11,468 nucleotides of DNA from an uncultured Oscillospiraceae bacterium (GTDB lineage Bacteria; Bacillota; Clostridia; Oscillospirales; Acutalibacteraceae): contig URDW01000063.1 in assembly GCA_900546735.1 (NCBI GenBank), positions 1 through 11,468 on the forward strand, given 5' to 3'. The position numbers and the translations under genes are program-made. The notes under the pieces are model-generated. The model was not told where the DNA came from. It was given only the letters and a program-made list of their open reading frames with translations, and did no database searches. This document shows, piece by piece, positions 1 through 6,431 of the stretch (within the stretch, counting starts at the first letter, position 1; each line of letters begins with the position of its first letter).

Positions 1-793
1 GCTTTTTAAACGATTCCCGGTCTGCCAGGAAAGACAGGATCGGCGCAAGTGCAGGACCCAGTTCTTCATGCGCCAGCAGATTCGTTTCGCCCTCAATAAA
101 CAGCGCGCTGCGCGCCGCCTCGCGGCAGAGTGCACAAAGCGCTGTCAGGATCGGCAGCATGTCGAAGATCTGCGCGCCGAGAAACTGCGCTGTAGACTGA
201 ATCAGCGAAAGGTTAACATCCTCAAGCGGCGTGCCGATAAAGTACCGGTTGCAAAGCGCATAGAACGCGTCGGTAAACGCGCTGTCCACCGCACACTGCA
301 CACGGCACAGCGACGATTTGATGCGCCCGCCTGTGGAGAGCACGATGAGCATCACCTTGCCGCTGCCGGCCGGGATGATCTCCACGCCCTGCACACAGTC
401 GAGCCGGTCACTGTGCGCCGAAGCAAAAGCCGCACAGCCCGTTACGTCTGCACAAAGGCGCGCTGCGTCGGCAAGCAAGCGTTCCGGGTCAGAAGCGTTG
501 ACGCTGAGCGCCTCGTAAATGTGCGAGGCCTCGCGCGCCGTGACCTTCTGCGGCTGCATGATATTATTGACATAATACCGGTAGCTGGTCAGGCTGGGAA
601 TACGCCCGCCGCTGGTATGGCGCTGTTCCAGGTAACCCAGTTCGCCCAGACGCGCCATTTCATTGCGGATCGTGGCGCTGGAGACGGTATACGGCAAAAG
701 CGACGCAAGCGTTTTGGAACCCATCGGCTCGCCGGAGCGGATATACTCCTCTATGATCTTGCCGAGGATGAGCGAGCTTCTGTCGTTTTTCAC
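1..793 (-). CDS. hrcA: HrcA heat-shock repressor, C-terminus cut by window edge
   Basis: This is the repressor of class I heat-shock (chaperone) genes, which binds CIRCE as a dimer and is kept active by GroEL. The frame is open from a GTG at 791-793 to the left edge, giving 264 codons; HrcA is usually about 340 residues, so roughly the last 80 are missing. The N-terminal winged helix is clear: GEPMGSKTL at residues 21-29, recognition helix VSSATIRNEM at 37-46, then GYLEQ-HTSGGRIPS at 53-67 and YRYYV. The family usually has SAGRIPS; here it is SGGRIPS. The GTG start is chosen because an AAAGGACGGTGAG stretch precedes it and homology begins there; an in-frame GTG seven codons upstream is possible. 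A perfect CIRCE lies 25 bases upstream, so autoregulation is expected. grpE, dnaK and dnaJ normally follow and would lie beyond the left edge. Confidence 0.95.
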   Translation of the reverse strand, partial: MKNDRSSLILGKIIEEYIRSGEPMGSKTLASLLPYTVSSATIRNEMARLGELGYLEQRHTSGGRIPSLTSYRYYVNNIMQPQKVTAREASHIYEALSVNASDPERLLADAARLCADVTGCAAFASAHSDRLDCVQGVEIIPAGSGKVMLIVLSTGGRIKSSLCRVQCAVDSAFTDAFYALCNRYFIGTPLEDVNLSLIQSTAQFLGAQIFDMLPILTALCALCREAARSALFIEGETNLLAHEELGPALAPILSFLADRESFKK

Positions 794-817
794 ATTCTCA
801 CCGTCCTTTTTCACAGG

Positions 818-844
818 TTAGCACTCTCGATGCATGAGTGCTAA
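818..844 (-). promoter_or_regulatory. CIRCE operator of hrcA
   Basis: The sequence reads TTAGCACTC, nine bases, GAGTGCTAA, which is a perfect match to the CIRCE consensus with both 9-base arms intact. It lies between the hrcA promoter and the GTG start, where bound HrcA would block transcription. It reads the same on both strands; the strand given is that of the regulated gene. Confidence 0.97.
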
Positions 845-851
845 CTCTGTT

Positions 852-883
852 ATTATATTATAACCAACTTTCTGGAATGTCAA
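852..883 (-). promoter_or_regulatory. Vegetative promoter of hrcA
   Basis: On the minus strand a perfect TTGACA (878-883) is followed by two overlapping TATAAT hexamers (857-862 and 852-857). The spacings to these are 15 and 20 bases; a TAATAT reading in between gives 17. The placement just upstream of CIRCE, with the start site expected at or near the operator, fits a SigA promoter repressed by HrcA. Confidence 0.8.
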
Positions 884-914
884 GCACTTTTTTGAAATTT
901 TTAAAAAAGTTCAT

Positions 915-954
915 AAAAAAGCGCGCCCTGCTTGGTCACAGGACACGCTTTTTA
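915..954 (-). terminator. Intrinsic terminator of the CHAP gene
   Basis: On the minus strand the sequence forms AAAAAGCG, a 3-base internal loop, CCTG, an 8-base loop, CAGG, a 3-base internal loop, CGCTTTTTT. It starts about 50 bases after the CHAP stop codon and before the hrcA promoter, so it would stop read-through into hrcA. It is A/T-flanked on both sides and could work in both directions. Confidence 0.8.
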
Positions 955-1003
955 ACCATATTTAATGTTTTATTATATATAGGGCAAAACGGCAGGCAGT
1001 GGT

Positions 1004-1726
1004 TTACATCATGCCGGAGGCCAGCAGATTGCGTTCGCTGACGACTTTTTTACCGTTTGCCTGCGCCTCGCCGCTGAGCACCTCAAACGTGCTTTGGCCG
1101 CCGGCCACGACAAGGTCGGGCTCGTCCGTTTTATAACGGCGCAGACCATCGCGCAGCGCCTGCTTTTCAGCCTCTTCCTCGGCAATGCGCACCGCCTCGG
1201 CCACGTTGTGGGAAGCGTACATATAGCCGCGGAAATTCATAGACGTCAGATAATCTGACCCATCGGCACGGATGGTGCGCGTATCAAAGAACTTGCCGCC
1301 GTAATGGGATTCGGAGATCGTGATCATGTTGCCGTCGACCGCCTCGACCACAGCAACGTGACCGCCGCTGCGCCCGCCTGTCCAGCAGACAATGGCGCCC
1401 ACTTCGGGCGTGTCGCCCGTTTCGTAAAATCCGCCGGCTTCATTGATGGCCCACCACCGGCTGGCGTCACCGTGCGTGATCAGCGGCTGAGACTGGTTGA
1501 TTTCATAGATGCGGCCGTACACATAGGCAACGCAGTTCGGCATGCCGTAGCCGCAATTATAATAGTAATTCAGACTATAATAGTAGGCATTGCCGGATTC
1601 CGGTGCGGTCAGACGCGGTGTAAACAGTTCCTGTTCTGAATCGGCCGATGCACTGCCGGGAAAGAGCATTATGCTCAAAACAAGCGCCAGCAAAAGCACG
1701 ACAGATCGTTTTATCTTTTTACCCAT
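1004..1726 (-). CDS. Secreted CHAP-domain peptidoglycan hydrolase
   Basis: A 240-residue exported protein likely to cut peptidoglycan (amidase or endopeptidase; which bond cannot be told). Residues 1-28 are a signal peptide: KKIKR, a leucine-rich core, then FPGSASA with probable cleavage after Ala28. A tyrosine-rich stretch at 48-60 (including YYYSLNYYYNCGYG) leads into the CHAP domain at about 55-172. The candidate nucleophile is Cys65 in PNCVAYVYGR, the histidine is His123 in GGHVAVVE, and Glu139 in ISESHYGG may be the third residue. The C-terminal 65 residues (a charged helix at about 175-200, then a tail) are not a domain I recognise; no SH3 or LysM wall-binding domain is present. The ATG follows GAGGT by five bases. 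It stands alone, with a terminator downstream and a WalR-like repeat upstream. Confidence 0.88.
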   Translation of the reverse strand: MGKKIKRSVVLLLALVLSIMLFPGSASADSEQELFTPRLTAPESGNAYYYSLNYYYNCGYGMPNCVAYVYGRIYEINQSQPLITHGDASRWWAINEAGGFYETGDTPEVGAIVCWTGGRSGGHVAVVEAVDGNMITISESHYGGKFFDTRTIRADGSDYLTSMNFRGYMYASHNVAEAVRIAEEEAEKQALRDGLRRYKTDEPDLVVAGGQSTFEVLSGEAQANGKKVVSERNLLASGMM

Positions 1727-1877
1727 ACTCTACCTCGCGGTTTCAAATTGTAAACATTGTAACACATTTGTAACCGGTAGCGCAATGGTAAATTTTACGG
1801 CTTTAAACGCACAGGAATTGACAAAGCTGTACAAGTTGCACAAAATTTTAAGAAAAAATCACCGCATAATGCACATT
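1727..1877. other. Intergenic region between the oxidoreductase and CHAP genes
   Basis: This 151-base gap is A/T-rich compared with its neighbours. Its left part holds the CHAP promoter region. The right part (1790-1877) has A and T runs but no convincing hairpin, so I see no clear terminator for the oxidoreductase gene. Confidence 0.6.
1747..1786 (-). promoter_or_regulatory. Candidate promoter region of the CHAP gene with WalR-like repeat
   Basis: On the minus strand there are two candidate -10 boxes, TACAAT at 1747-1752 and at 1756-1761. The second has a poor TTGCGC -35 at an 18-base spacing (1780-1785). On the plus strand TGTAAA (1749-1754), TGTAAC (1758-1763) and TGTAAC (1769-1774) occur as direct repeats; the last two are exactly five bases apart, matching the WalR (YycF) consensus TGTWAH-N5-TGTWAH. 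The promoter assignment is weak; the repeat is plainly visible. Confidence 0.45.
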
Positions 1878-3200
1878 TTATCGAAAACAAGCTGCATACT
1901 GCGCTGCCCAGCGGCGCACGGTGCGTTCATCCCAATGCTGCGGGACCGCCGCGCCGGCCGCCATGGCGCCCATGATCTTCGGCACGCCGAAAAGCAGCTT
2001 CTTCATAGCGCTTTTGTTTTTGCAAATGTTTTTGCCTTTTTTCAAAAGATCGGCCGGATCAAAACGGATCAGGTCGAACAAGCTGTGAAAATCCGCTGTC
2101 ATGGTAATATTGTCCTCATTCAGCGTGCCGGATTCAAAGAAGTAATCAATATCCTGCGGGCTCATTTTCAGCAGCAGACGTTTCGCCGCAGCAAGCGGCG
2201 CCAAGCCGCGCCCAAGCGCACGGAAATAGCGCACCGCATAAGGCCAGAGCGTTTCACAGTCGAACCGGCCATAAGTATCGGCAAGCACCGTGTCGGCCAG
2301 GAAGCGTGCGGCGCGCAGCGAATTCGCAATGCCGGAGCCGATCAGCGGCACCGTCATAAACGCGCTGTCGCCAATGGCGGCGTAGCCGTTCCAGACCATG
2401 ACCGCAAGCGGTTGACGCACCGGGATCTCCACAAACTGACCGCCGCGCAGCACCTTGCGGCCAAGCTGCGGATTGGTTTGCCGCAGGAGACCCGCAAAGC
2501 GGTCCACTTCTGCCAAATCAAAATCAGCAAAGCGGCCGATCAAAAGGTCGGTATACTGCCCCTCAGTCGCGATCCAGCTGATGCCGCGGATGCCGTCTGC
2601 AAAAAGAACGACCTTAAACTTGTCGCGCACTTCCTGCATGTCGGCACGGTCGTAAAAAGCACGGTAAATGGTGATGCGGTCCAGCCGGTTCACCGTTTTA
2701 TCGATCGGCACGCAAAGCGGCAGATTTTCACGCACAGGCGAGCGCATGCCGCAGGCATCAATGACCAAATCGGCATAAAAATCGCCTTTATCCGTAGAAA
2801 CGCCCACCACGCGGCTGCCGGTCATCAGCGGGCCGCGCACAGCGCAGTCATACACCAGGTGCGCGCCGCTTGACTCGGCGCAGTGAATGAGGTGCGCGTA
2901 CAGATCGCGCCGTTCCATTTTGATTTCGCGTTTGGCCGGCGGCACATGCTGACGCAGGCCGACCGTCATGGAGGGATTGAAAAAGGTCATGTCCTCTTTA
3001 TATGTATAAAGATGACGCGGCGGCATCGGCAGACCGGCGACGGCGAACGCCTTTGGGTCAAAAATATCGGTCCAGTCGTAGCCGAGCGTGCCGGCGCTTT
3101 TCTGCTCATAGGCCGTCACATCCAAGCCGGCCCTGGCCAAAATGGCAGCAACGGCCAAACCGCCGTGCCCCATACCGGCAACAATGATTTTTTTACGCAT
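1878..3200 (-). CDS. FAD-dependent oxidoreductase, geranylgeranyl-reductase/halogenase-like fold, substrate unknown
   Basis: A 440-residue flavoprotein of the broad FixC/geranylgeranyl reductase group. The N-terminus has a dinucleotide-binding fold: KKIIVAGMGHGG at 3-14 (GxGxxG) with the ribose-binding Glu at 32 in AYEQ. A middle segment, ADLVIDACGMRSPVR at 143-157, resembles the second FAD motif. GYAAIGDSAFMTVPLIGSGI at 272-291 is the GD motif that contacts the FAD ribityl chain. The last 100 residues are basic and lack recognisable motifs; no transmembrane helix is obvious. An ATG nine codons upstream is open, but the ATG at 3200 has a very strong GGGGGGAT site four bases before it and starts right at the fold, so I choose it. 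It lies 78 bases after the malic enzyme, whose stop overlaps a terminator, so it may be separately transcribed. No neighbour points to the substrate. Confidence 0.8.
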   Translation of the reverse strand: MRKKIIVAGMGHGGLAVAAILARAGLDVTAYEQKSAGTLGYDWTDIFDPKAFAVAGLPMPPRHLYTYKEDMTFFNPSMTVGLRQHVPPAKREIKMERRDLYAHLIHCAESSGAHLVYDCAVRGPLMTGSRVVGVSTDKGDFYADLVIDACGMRSPVRENLPLCVPIDKTVNRLDRITIYRAFYDRADMQEVRDKFKVVLFADGIRGISWIATEGQYTDLLIGRFADFDLAEVDRFAGLLRQTNPQLGRKVLRGGQFVEIPVRQPLAVMVWNGYAAIGDSAFMTVPLIGSGIANSLRAARFLADTVLADTYGRFDCETLWPYAVRYFRALGRGLAPLAAAKRLLLKMSPQDIDYFFESGTLNEDNITMTADFHSLFDLIRFDPADLLKKGKNICKNKSAMKKLLFGVPKIMGAMAAGAAVPQHWDERTVRRWAAQYAACFR

Positions 3201-3268
3201 ACAAATCCCCCCTGCCTCTGTTTTCAATATAGAAACTCCATCTTTCAGGCCTTACGAATATCCGGCCC

Positions 3269-3298
3269 AAAAACGGCGTTATACGCGGGCCACGCCGT
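3269..3298 (-). terminator. Terminator-like hairpin overlapping the malic enzyme stop codon
   Basis: On the minus strand a perfect 7-base stem, ACGGCGT/ACGCCGT, encloses a 12-base loop holding the end of the malic enzyme reading frame, and the stem runs into TTTTT. The stop codon is inside the structure. The short stem suggests partial termination, letting some transcripts reach the oxidoreductase gene. Confidence 0.5.
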
Positions 3299-4451
3299 CT
3301 TTGACAGCGGCGTCTGCCACCGCCTTCGCGACCGTGTCGCGGATGCGCGGGTCAAACGCGTGCGGCATGATATAATCGGGCGTCAGTTCCTCGTCGCTGA
3401 CGAGCGAGGCAATGGCGTAGGCCGCCGCGATCTTCATGTTTTCTGTTACGGCGCTGGCACGCACATCCAGCGCACCGCGGAAAATGCCCGGGAACGCCAC
3501 AACGTTATTGATCTGATTCGGGAAATCGGAACGGCCGGTACCCACGATCGCCGCACCGGCTTCGCGCGCAAGATCCGGCATGATCTCGGGCGTGGGGTTC
3601 GCCATAGCCAGAACGATGGGGTCCTTGTGCATGGTCTTGACCATTTCCTGTGTCAAAACGCCGGGCGCCGAAACGCCGATAAAAATATCCGTATCTTTGA
3701 CCGCGTCGGCCAAAGTGCCCTTTACGCCGGCACGGTTGGTCACAGCCGCGACCTCTGCTTTAAACGGGTTGAGACCCTCGCGCCCTTCATAGATGGCGCC
3801 GGTGCGGTCGCAGAGTACGACGTCGCCAAGGCCGAGCGTCATTAAAAGCTTTGCGATCGCGATGCCGGCCGCCCCCGAGCCGTTGATAACGGCGCGGCAG
3901 TCACAAAGCGCCTTGCCGGTCAGCTTGGTTGCGTTGACCAGCGCCGCAGAAACGACAACGGCCGTGCCGTGCTGATCGTCGTGAAAAATCGGGATGTCGC
4001 ACATGGCCTTGAGCTTTTCCTCGATCTCAAAGCAGCGCGGCGCAGCAATATCCTCCAGATTGATGCCGCCGAACGAGCCGCTGATGTTGTAGACGGTCTG
4101 CACGAACGCATCCACATCTTTGGTGCGCACGCAAAGCGGAAACGCATCTACCCCGCCGAACTCTTTAAACAGGACGCACTTGCCCTCCATGACCGGCATG
4201 CCGGCCTCCGGGCCGATATCGCCAAGGCCGAGCACGGCGCTGCCGTCTGTGACGACGGCCACCATGTTCCAGCGGCGGGTCAGATCCCAGCTTTTGTTGT
4301 AATCCTTTTGAATGGCCAGGCAGGGCTCTGCCACGCCGGGCGTGTAAGCGAGCGACAGCGCATCACGGTCGCCGACCTTCGCCCTGGCCGTCACTTCCAA
4401 TTTGCCGCGCCACTGCGCATGCAGTTTCAGCGACTCTTTTCTGTAATCCAT
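3279..4451 (-). CDS. Malic enzyme, NAD(P)-dependent, short bacterial type
   Basis: It converts malate to pyruvate and CO2 with reduction of NAD(P), a cytosolic anaplerotic and redox step. At 390 residues it matches the single-domain-pair bacterial form and lacks the phosphotransacetylase-like tail of MaeB. Catalytic features are intact: Tyr36 in LAYTPGVAEPC, Lys91 in MEGKCVLFKEFGG, metal ligands Glu133/Asp134 in NLEDIAAPRCFEIE and Asp159 in FHDDQHGTA. The cofactor fold has GSGAAG at 191-196, with Asp215 after the second strand suggesting NAD preference (an inference). ANPTPEI at 284-290 and GTGRSDFPNQINN at 304-316 complete the substrate site. The ATG is preceded by AGAGGT six bases away. It starts 38 bases after glpK on the same strand, so the two are probably cotranscribed. 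The symbol is left blank because sfcA, maeA, mae and ytsJ are used inconsistently. Confidence 0.95.
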   Translation of the reverse strand: MDYRKESLKLHAQWRGKLEVTARAKVGDRDALSLAYTPGVAEPCLAIQKDYNKSWDLTRRWNMVAVVTDGSAVLGLGDIGPEAGMPVMEGKCVLFKEFGGVDAFPLCVRTKDVDAFVQTVYNISGSFGGINLEDIAAPRCFEIEEKLKAMCDIPIFHDDQHGTAVVVSAALVNATKLTGKALCDCRAVINGSGAAGIAIAKLLMTLGLGDVVLCDRTGAIYEGREGLNPFKAEVAAVTNRAGVKGTLADAVKDTDIFIGVSAPGVLTQEMVKTMHKDPIVLAMANPTPEIMPDLAREAGAAIVGTGRSDFPNQINNVVAFPGIFRGALDVRASAVTENMKIAAAYAIASLVSDEELTPDYIMPHAFDPRIRDTVAKAVADAAVKDGVARV

Positions 4452-4489
4452 GTTTTTACCTCTTTATTTTAAAATTTCCTTCTCCGATT

Positions 4490-5995
4490 TTACCTTTCCC
4501 AGTTGCGGCTGCGCTCCACAGCGCGCTTCCAGTTATCATACATGCGGTTGCGCTTGGTGATCTCCATAGCCGGCACAAAAATCTTCTGCACCTGGCGGTT
4601 TTTCTCGATCTCCTGCGTGTCTTTCCACACACCGACGGCAAGCCCGGCCAGATAGGCCGCGCCGAGCGCCGTTGCCTCAGCATTTTTCGGGCGGTTGACC
4701 TGCACACCGGCCACATCCGCCTGGATCTGCATCAAAATGTCGGACACCGAAGCGCCGCCGTCCACGCGCAGGTCTTTCAAAACGATGTTAGAGTCGTTTT
4801 TCATGGCCTCCAAAAGGTCAGTCATCTGAAACGCGATGCTGTCGAGCACGGCGCGGCAGAGGTGGTACTTATTGGTGCCGCGAGTCAGGCCGATCATCGT
4901 GCCGCGGGCATACATGTCCCAATACGGCGCACCAAGGCCGGTAAACGCCGGCACGAAGTAAAGGCCGTTCGAATCGTCCACCATTTCGGCAAAACGGTCG
5001 CACTGCGGCGCGCTTTCGATAATGCCCAGCTCGTCGCGCAGCCACTTGATGACCGAACCGGCGTTGAAAGCAGAGCCTTCCAGCGCATAGGTGACCTTGC
5101 CGTTCAGCCCCCAGGCAATGCCCGAAAGCAAATTGGAACGGGAGCTGATGCGTTTTTCACCGGTATTCATCAAAAGAAAACATCCGGTACCGTATGTATT
5201 TTTGGCCTGGCCCGTTTCAAAACAGCCCTGCCCGAACAGCGCGCTCGGCTGGTCGCCGCAGGCGCCCGCGATCGGTACGCCGGCAATGTCCTCAATGCCG
5301 GTGATTTTCGCCATATGGCCGTAGACGCAGCTGGACGGCTTGACCTCAGGCAGCATGCACATCGGAATGCCGAGCTCTTTACAGAGCGTTTCGTCCCAGC
5401 AGAGGTTGTCGATGTCGAAAAGCATGGTGCGGCAGGCGTTTGAATAATCGGTCACATGCACCTTGCCGTCGGTCAGGTTCCAGATCAGCCAGGTGTCGAT
5501 GGTGCCAAACAGCAGCTCGCCGCGCTCTGCACGCGCACGCGCGCCCTCCACATTATCGAGGATCCACTTGATCTTGGTGCCGCTGAAATACGCGTCGATC
5601 AGAAGGCCGGTCTTTTCCTTGATATAATCGCTCAGGCCGCGCGCCTCCAGCTCCTCGCAAATGAGCGCTGTGCGGCGGCACTGCCAAACGATGGCATTGT
5701 AGACCGGCTTACCGGTCTTTTTGTCCCAGACGACGGTCGTCTCGCGCTGATTGGTGATGCCGACTGCCGCAATGTCTGCCGCGTCGACCGAATTTTTGCG
5801 CAGCACACCGAGAATAGCGCCGATCTGCGAAAGCAAAATTTCGTTCGGATCGTGCTCCACCCAGCCGTCGCTTGGATAATACTGTGTAAATTCGTTTTGC
5901 GCTTTGGCTACGATTTCGCCTTGTTCGTCGAAAATAATAGCCCTGGAGCTGGTCGTGCCCTGGTCAAGTGCCAGAACGTATTTCTTTTTTTCCAT
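4490..5995 (-). CDS. glpK: Glycerol kinase
   Basis: It phosphorylates glycerol with ATP to sn-glycerol-3-phosphate for lipid synthesis or catabolism. Its 501 residues are the normal FGGY-family length. Seen motifs: [15 protein letters not shown] at 9-23 (ATP loop), SDGWVEHDP at 42-50, [13 protein letters not shown] at 79-91, [12 protein letters not shown] at 183-194 (most homologues have SNASRT), [16 protein letters not shown] at 244-259 with catalytic Asp248, [12 protein letters not shown] at 269-280, GLGAPYWD at 353-360, [10 protein letters not shown] at 410-419. The activation loop at about 223-240 lacks the Tyr-His-Phe motif that HPr phosphorylates in Bacillus and enterococci. An upstream in-frame start 14 codons earlier is rejected: the ATG at 5995 follows AGGGGG and begins the conserved domain. 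No glpF, glpD or glpO is adjacent. It lies 98 bases downstream of acpP, across a large stem-loop. Confidence 0.97.
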   Translation of the reverse strand: MEKKKYVLALDQGTTSSRAIIFDEQGEIVAKAQNEFTQYYPSDGWVEHDPNEILLSQIGAILGVLRKNSVDAADIAAVGITNQRETTVVWDKKTGKPVYNAIVWQCRRTALICEELEARGLSDYIKEKTGLLIDAYFSGTKIKWILDNVEGARARAERGELLFGTIDTWLIWNLTDGKVHVTDYSNACRTMLFDIDNLCWDETLCKELGIPMCMLPEVKPSSCVYGHMAKITGIEDIAGVPIAGACGDQPSALFGQGCFETGQAKNTYGTGCFLLMNTGEKRISSRSNLLSGIAWGLNGKVTYALEGSAFNAGSVIKWLRDELGIIESAPQCDRFAEMVDDSNGLYFVPAFTGLGAPYWDMYARGTMIGLTRGTNKYHLCRAVLDSIAFQMTDLLEAMKNDSNIVLKDLRVDGGASVSDILMQIQADVAGVQVNRPKNAEATALGAAYLAGLAVGVWKDTQEIEKNRQVQKIFVPAMEITKRNRMYDNWKRAVERSRNWER

Positions 5996-6014
5996 CACGT
6001 TTCCCCCTGATACG

Positions 6015-6089
6015 CTGCGTGAAAACGGCGCGGCCAAACGCCAGTAGCGGTTTTGCCGTACAAAGCGCCGCCGCGCCGGAATAACGCAG
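6015..6089 (-). promoter_or_regulatory. Large stem-loop between acpP and glpK (terminator or attenuator)
   Basis: Arms CTGCGT (6015-6020) and CGGCGCGGC (6026-6034) pair perfectly with GCCGCGCCG (6070-6078) and ACGCAG (6084-6089). The two helices are separated by a symmetric 5-by-5 internal loop, and the apical loop is 35 bases. On the minus strand the 9-base GC helix is followed by TTTTC, as in an intrinsic terminator of acpP. The outer helix ends only a few bases before the glpK ribosome binding site (6003-6008), so it may instead regulate glpK. Confidence 0.55.
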
Positions 6090-6093
6090 ACGT

Positions 6094-6321
6094 TTATTTA
6101 TTGTCTTCGATGAACTTGACGATGTCAGAAACCGTGCTCATGGACTCAACGACTTCGTCCGGCACTTCCAGACCGAATTCGTCCTCCACGCTCATCACAA
6201 TATCGATCGCATCCAGGCTGTCGGCGCCCAGATCCTCGGCCAAAAGGCTGTCTTCCTGAATAGAATCCTCGTCTACGCCAAGCTGCTCCGACAGGATTTT
6301 TCTGACTTTTTCAAATATCAT
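6094..6321 (-). CDS. acpP: Acyl carrier protein
   Basis: This 75-residue acidic protein carries acyl chains on a 4'-phosphopantetheine arm for type II fatty-acid synthesis. The attachment site is Ser35 in [13 protein letters not shown]; the usual sequence is DSLDTVELVM, so this is a mild variant. The flanking acidic helices (residues 3-15, 36-50 and the C-terminal helix) and length are typical of AcpP. The ATG at 6321 follows GGAGGG by six bases. A GTG one codon upstream and a longer open frame up to 6408 exist but lack family similarity. It is not next to fab genes, plsX or rnc, its common neighbours, so it may be one of several ACPs; role in bulk fatty-acid synthesis rather than a special pathway is inferred from the sequence. 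Confidence 0.93.
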   Translation of the reverse strand: MIFEKVRKILSEQLGVDEDSIQEDSLLAEDLGADSLDAIDIVMSVEDEFGLEVPDEVVESMSTVSDIVKFIEDNK

Positions 6322-6346
6322 CACAATCCCTCCATGTAAATAATTG

Positions 6347-6375
6347 TTGTGAAAACGATATTCGTGTGCTATTAT
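6347..6375 (+). promoter_or_regulatory. Probable promoter of aroE-aroK
   Basis: TTGTGA (6347-6352), a 17-base spacer, then TATTAT (6370-6375) on the plus strand. Its -10 box abuts the acpP -10 box on the opposite strand, so the two core promoters overlap. The leader to the aroE ATG would be about 50 bases. Confidence 0.5.
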
Positions 6376-6376
6376 C

Positions 6377-6405
6377 ATATTATAAATTCCTGAGACAAAT
6401 GTCAA
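6377..6405 (-). promoter_or_regulatory. Promoter of acpP
   Basis: On the minus strand a perfect TTGACA (6400-6405) is followed by TATAAT at a 15-base spacing (6379-6384), or by TAATAT (6377-6382) at 17. This is the same arrangement as the hrcA promoter. The 5' leader to the acpP start would be about 50 bases. Confidence 0.75.
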
Positions 6406-6431
6406 CATCTATTTTCATTTTGAGGTATGCC

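Noticed and set aside
68..844. Long open plus-strand frame opposite hrcA
   Set aside because: It is rich in Arg and His, lacks any ribosome binding site or motif, and lies antisense to the well-supported hrcA. The GC-rich codon pattern opens frames on the opposite strand; frames at 1590-2873, 2883-3845, 4862-5443, 9618-10151 and 10167-10904 are the same kind of shadow.
5996..6037. Longer N-terminus for glycerol kinase
   Set aside because: The extra 14 residues have no ribosome site and no family similarity, while the ATG at 5995 has AGGGGG and begins the conserved domain.
6322..6408. Longer N-terminus for the acyl carrier protein
   Set aside because: The extension covers the acpP promoter and is not part of any ACP; GGAGGG marks the ATG at 6321.
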